Shown here one piece after another: positions 59,361 to 64,000 of a DNA stretch of 64,000 bases (its first letter is position 1; each line of letters opens with the position of its first letter). Under the pieces are notes generated by a model that did no database searches, was not told where the DNA came from, and worked only from the letters and a program-made list of their open reading frames with translations. Origin of the DNA: Lates calcarifer. Its lineage: Eukaryota > Chordata > Actinopteri > Centropomidae. Where the stretch lies: contig NC_066843.1 in the NCBI RefSeq assembly GCF_001640805.2, positions 4,028,380-4,092,379 on the forward strand, in the 5' to 3' direction. Position numbers and translations under genes: made by a program.

Positions 59361-59450
59361 TTATTTATTTTTTGTTCATTTATTTATGTATTTGAGTCCC
59401 TATTAGCCACTGCCAATGTAGTAACTACTCTTCCAAGGGTCTGCACAAGT
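59361..59450 (-). mobile_element. LINE 3' untranslated end
   Basis: On the minus strand, GACCCTTGGAAGAGTAG then TTGGCAGTGGCTAATAGGGA then CTCAAATAC, ending in ATAAATAAATG, matches the 3' end of a common fish LINE (GGACCCCAGGAAGAGTAGCxGCTGC…GGCAGxxGCTAATGGGGATCCAAATAAA). No coding part remains. Confidence 0.6.
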
Positions 59451-61019
59451 AAACATTACATCATAACATTAGTGTAATTAAAATCCAAGGCAAGATGGAA
59501 CAACAACGTGCCATTCATTCTTACTAAATAAATTGGTGTTTTGGAAAAAGACCTGCTGTATATTGATCAGATACTGGTGCAGTTCGCCACAGTCCTGCTG
59601 TTTTTGACTTGAGCCTTACATCCTTTGATTCTCCCAAGATTCACTGGGCAAAAAACCATTTACATGAAAATGTTAATTATTATAATTACTGCAGTGTATT
59701 CATGGGGTTTTGACTTAATTAAGAGCTCCATTGAGACATTTCTGTCACAGCTGCTTGGTGCCGCAATGACCTCCTGAAAATCTGCAACAGCAGATTAGCA
59801 CAGGTGAAACCAGGGCTGTGTTGTAGTTTAGAAAGAGAGCAGAGTGTGATAAGAGGCGTTCAGACTGTAGCCAGTTTATTGTAGGAGGCTTCAAGCTGTG
59901 TACATACTCTCGCCTTCTCCTATAAGTCTCGACTCTCTGACCTCTGGATATATTAGAGAGTGGAGCCATGTTGCCTCAAGAACAGAGTTAAGATAGGATT
60001 AGTTGCGAACAAAGGCGGAGTTGATGTAACATTGGCGTGCCTCATTAGTGCCTGTGTGCTGTATTATTGTAGTTAACATTCAGGGACACAACATGCCTCA
60101 CTGTTAGAGGTGATAAATTAGGTGCTGCTGCTTTCCTTTCTTTCTGAACTTCTCTTATAAGAATGGATGTCTTTTATTAAAGGCTAGTGTGTGAGGATTA
60201 GATAAAAGCGCTCTCCAAATCAGTATGATTTTCTGTTTATCAAACCGTGGCCTGTGTTCTTGTCTCTGCTGAGCCTGCCGTGTTGAGACTCGCATTTAGT
60301 CAAGCAAAGAGAAAAAGAAAGCGTTTGGAGTGGGGTGGGAGAGGGGAAAAGAAGCTGGAGAACTTCTGAGTTTGATTGAGTTTGCAAAGGACTGCTTTCC
60401 AACACCCACAACACCATGAAAACTTAACAAAAACAAGATCAAGACGCCACAGAGATGTGATTTATGGTTTTGGCTTCAGACCCTAAGCAAGTTTGTGCTG
60501 ACACCAGTGGTTTGTTTTTTACAGAATACGGTGGTTGGAAAAGAGAGAGGGGGCTATGTTAAGCCAGCCTGTTGTTTATTTGACACCTCTGAACCCCAAA
60601 TAAAATAAAACAAAAGCATAGTTTGAAAAAAAGATGCTGAAGGCAGAGCCAGAACCAATCATAAGAAAGGGAGTTGAAAGTATATTAAGCAGTTCATCTT
60701 CTGGTTATGGTCCAACATAGTGCGATCTACTGTTCCCTATTAGCTGATCTCCAGTATAGGTTTACCTTCTGTGTTTGAAAGTTACAGCCAACATTACTTT
60801 CTGTATAATCTAGTGAAAATTAGGTTTTCTCCTGCACAGCAAAGAAGGCCCAGAAGGTTTTATAACATTCAAAGGTGCAACAGTTTGTGCAGAAAGGTGA
60901 GAGCAGGTGTTTGGTCTTTGATGTAGTTTGTGCAGATATGTGGTCATTATCCAAAGCACTGTTTTAATAATGGGATGACAAACGTTTTTAACGCAATAAA
61001 ATGTGCTGAAAAGCAAAGA
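59451..61019. other. Non-coding interval
   Basis: AT-rich, without recognisable exon or element. Minus-strand open frames at 60220-61016 show no domain. Confidence 0.6.
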
Positions 61020-61340
61020 TAATCTTCACGCCTGTTATCCTCCTCTGAGGTGTTCTTCAGGTGGACTTTCATACTCCGAAAGAGCAACATCAACAAAGGT
61101 TTTCCTGTGAGCTTCCAATGTTTTTTCCCAACTTCTCCACTGGAATGCGGTCGGAGGATCCCAGTTCTGACTTCCGACCTCCGATGTAAAAGGAACGCGC
61201 TACTAGCTTTTGCCTGCCTGCTAAATATCCATGTCTCCAAGCCAAAGCTGAGACAACCCTGAAGGCTACTAGAGTTTTCACAGGCTCAGTAACACTCCCC
61301 ACTTCACGTTTAAAATTGGTGGAATGTCCCTTTAACTTTA
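61020..61340 (-). mobile_element. Probable MITE-like repeat
   Basis: On the minus strand it begins AAAGGGACATTCCACCAATT then TTAAACGTGAAGTGGGGAGT and GAGCCTGTGAAAAC, a start I associate with a frequent fish short repeat. Later blocks GCGCGTTCCTTTTACATCGG and AGGTCGGAAGTCAGAACTGG also fit. The matching far end is not identified. Confidence 0.4.
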
Positions 61341-61549
61341 CTCTTGTGCATAATGACAAGATTGTACTAAAGTGCTCTGGTCTGGCAGGAGCTCCCATAA
61401 ACCAGAACCTGTCCCTACACATCCCTGATTAGATATACAAGTGCTGCTCGAGAGTTGCGGTTGATTGAAGTGTTGTGAGTGAGTGTCTGCACTGCTTTTG
61501 GCTGATGAGAAAATCATTTTGGGATCGGGGTTGGGGGTTTACATTGTCA

Positions 61550-61660
61550 TACCTCTTAATGCAATTTGCTAATTCAATAGAGGCTGCCTGGGTAATTTGC
61601 TAATTTAAAAGCAGTTTTAGATTTAATTCAAATTATGCCTTTAAGACGCTGGTTAATTCT
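61550..61660. promoter_or_regulatory. Candidate homeodomain-rich conserved element
   Basis: AATTTGCTAATTCAATAG and AATTTGCTAATTTAAAAGC are near-duplicate motifs 40 bases apart, with GGTTAATTC following. Paired TAAT cores with identical flanks suggest an enhancer. Confidence 0.3.
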
Positions 61661-63602
61661 TTTTCTATTAAAGTGAACTTTTAAAGTGTCCTCTTTTTTT
61701 TAACCCTGAAATGATGCTTGCTCGGTAAATGCTTTCGGTTGCTCTTTTGAGCCAGAGAACAGAGGCTGTGATGAGACATTAAAGCACTACGACGCAGTTT
61801 GCTGATGCAGCTGACATGATTAGGCTGTACCACTAACCCCATCTGTTCCCACGGTGCTGTTTCTCCATCCAGAGTCATCTCACTTGGTCTTGGACTTGGT
61901 CTGATTTTTCTCCTGGTGGCAGTAACTCAGGATTTGAGTTAGTATGTCAGGCCTAACAACCTGTCTCCTCTCTGACGGGAAGATGGATAACTGTCAGTGG
62001 TTTTCTGCAGGCTGACACGACCAGGCTCTCATCAATGCATCCTCGCTGTCAAGCTACAGTTTCCTCTCCTTTGGTGTTATATAAAATCTTGGAAGGTTTT
62101 TACTTCCTGCCAGCCACAAGCTGAGATCAGGAGCTTTTTGACTTCGCCAGTGTCAGCAGCCACGTGACACTGCCCTTGAATCCTCAAAGATACTTTTTTT
62201 TTATTTTCCAATACAGTATGTGTTGTGAAAAGATGGCACAATAAAGAGGATTTTATAGCGCGTGTTTACATTATCACACTGATGTTTACCTCAATTATTG
62301 TTAAGAAATATATGTAGTCAGTGGACTTAAAGTCAGAAAAGGAATTGGGATTTTATGATGAGCAGCAAAGACGGGTAATAGTACAGTAAAAAGCTGCTAG
62401 GATTGAAGCACTTAAATCCAATGGGCCCCATAAATCTAAGTTATAAAATCCCCATTTAGTATAATTAAAAGTGAACTTATCATTCATTGCCTGGGAGGCA
62501 GTCCTGCTGCAGTGTAACTAGACGGTGTGCTGCAGTCATTACACGAAGAGTGTTGTCTGGACTGTGCAACAGCAACATCATTTGTAGAATGTAAACCAAA
62601 GCCAAGGCAATTAGTGGCATTAGTGATGGGATGTTAGTGTTTTTTTCCCCCTTGCTATGTAGTGAGAACAAACCTTTTGTTTGATGCAAACACAAGCACA
62701 AGACATTTTTTACACTTTATTCTAAGATGTAAAATATGCCAGAAAATACTGAACTTGTCATTTTTTAAAGCATGTGCGTGTCTTAAAAAAGGCTAACAAG
62801 TGGTTAAATGAGACAACAGAGGCTGTCGATGTCGCACATGAAAACCAATCTACTCACCAGTCCACCTTTACAGCCTTGTGTTTATACTCATGCGCTTGTA
62901 AACTACTAGCTACTCCCTAAGAAGAAAAGCATTTGTAGAAGAGGTCAGAGCTAAATTAAATTACAAGTGGGAAGCTCAGTGGTGGACAGATTGACGTCAT
63001 GTGACCATTATGTAGTTCATTTATAACCTAACATTAGTTTTTATACTTCTGGCAGTTATAATTAGGCTTCAATCATAGCAGTGGTGTCCATTTATGAAGA
63101 TTATCTTGCTGAACAAAACGTTTAAGTATCACATACTTTTGTTTATTACAGAGTTCATTTTCTGCAACAATCCAAAACCCAATTAAAAAATCTCATTGTC
63201 TTTTTAGTGAGGGAACCAAGGTGATGCTAACTTCAGGGTTTGCCTACAAAAATATGTCATCCCCACACTGCTCTATTGAGTGTTGCACACCTTTTAAACT
63301 GTAAGTGTGCACGTGAGACTGACATGATAATGCTGGTATCAAGTGGAAATGAAACAAAAAGCATCCGAAAAGCAGCCAGACTACACAAAGCTGATTAATT
63401 TAAATTTAGACATGTTTACTTAACAATGTGATAAATCAACAAAAATCAGCAGTAGCAGAAATAAATTATCTGGAGTTGATTAAAGTATTTCAATCAAAAT
63501 ACAGAACAGTTATTAACACTCAGAGGTACGTCAAGTCTCCTATGTACGCAGGCAGCAGGAACCAGGAGTAGTATCCACAGGCTCTGAGTCCACTGTCTGA
63601 CT
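61661..63602. other. Non-coding interval, possible 3' UTR at its right part
   Basis: No exon is recognised. If the minus-strand open segment at 63603-63857 is a terminal exon, its 3' untranslated region would run through about 63600-63130. Confidence 0.5.
63142..63147 (-). terminator. Possible polyadenylation signal
   Basis: AATAAA on the minus strand, about 455 bases beyond the stop codon at 63603. Such hexamers are frequent by chance in AT-rich DNA. Confidence 0.2.
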
Positions 63603-63857
63603 TTACATGAACAAATCCAGGGAGCCCTGAATCCCCCAGTCAGTCTCCTCTGTGTTCTTCAACAGTTCAACATGCACAGAAAGTGTTAAAGGCAGTGAGT
63701 CTACATGAGACATGGTATCAGCGTCAGGAGAGTCATGTTGAGTTTGTACAGGTTTGGCATACTGAATAGTCTCAGGAGCGAGTGAGCGGGGAGAAGCCCC
63801 GAGGTGAAAACATAATTCAGTCAGTCCCCACCTGCACTGCTTAAAGCTAAGCTTTTG
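63603..63857 (-). CDS. Candidate terminal coding exon, protein unrecognised
   Basis: The minus strand is open for about 84 codons and stops with TAA at 63603-63605. There is no suitable start codon, so it would be the last exon of a gene lying beyond the right edge of the window. Candidate acceptors are CAG ending at 63762 (after the pyrimidine-rich CTTCTCCCCGCTCACTCGCT) and a weaker one ending near 63837. The translation reads like a hydrophilic, acidic protein tail: ETIQYAKPVQTQHDSPDADT, then SLPLTLSVHVELLKNTEETD, then WGIQGSLDLFM-stop. Third codon positions are about 80% G or C in the last 20 codons, against an AT-rich background. A cytoplasmic receptor tail is one guess. Chance open frames of this length are expected in 64 kb, so confidence is limited. 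Confidence 0.35.
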   Translation of the reverse strand, partial: QKLSFKQCRWGLTELCFHLGASPRSLAPETIQYAKPVQTQHDSPDADTMSHVDSLPLTLSVHVELLKNTEETDWGIQGSLDLFM

Positions 63858-64000
63858 TCACACAGCACTCAAGTGCTCATTGACTCATTTTTAACACTAT
63901 TTATGGTTGTATTTCTTTCATTGATGCGACTGGCAGTTTAGTTTGGTAACATATAAAAGAGGACTAGTAAACATGATGAGATGATGGCTTTATCAGTTAA

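Noticed and set aside
1..64000. CRISPR array, prokaryotic operon, integrated virus or rRNA gene
   Set aside because: No spaced direct repeats, no dense same-strand genes, no viral protein motifs and no rRNA-like sequence were seen on either strand.

Overview
The window looks like teleost fish nuclear DNA. I see this in the AT-rich vertebrate-type sequence with CpG depletion, the abundant CA/GT, GATA and CAT microsatellites, and the decayed fish-type mobile elements: Tc1-like transposons, hAT-like non-autonomous repeats and Rex/L2/RTE-like LINE pieces. There is no operon-like or prokaryotic organisation. No complete protein-coding gene is visible. Most of the window reads as intergenic or deep-intronic DNA, and nearly all open frames are chance frames.

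Left end (about 1-1000): a CpG-rich patch holds a plausible untranslated first exon on the plus strand, with a usable splice donor at 483. A strong acceptor and donor pair lies only 15 bases apart at 916-930. If this start is real, much of what follows could be a long first intron.

Middle (about 1000-63,000): this is a graveyard of transposable elements. There are LINE remnants at 1740, 13474-14235 (split by a hAT-like MITE), 14325-14560 (opposite strand), 19735, 44697 and 59361. Tc1-like remnants lie at 28549, 31539 and 58094. hAT-like or MITE copies lie at 4080, 6214, 8922, 13739, 32621, 34085, 34607, 35625, 39415, 51372 and 59130. Between them are stretches rich in TAAT homeodomain cores and retained CpG that look like candidate conserved regulatory elements (10260, 25600, 33520, 34340, 41800, 42640, 54330, 61550). 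A repeat family at 22.3-24.5 kb carries an intact DR1 and a perfect palindromic estrogen-response-type element.

Right end (63603-63857, minus strand): an open segment with protein-like composition could be the last exon of a gene whose body lies beyond the window. Two further coding-like or CpG-rich spots (45.7-46.4 kb and 55.3-55.8 kb) are unexplained. I found no convincing new multi-gene system. The most checkable items are the possible terminal exon, the nuclear-receptor motif cluster inside a repeat, and the MITE with a near-perfect 8-bp target duplication.
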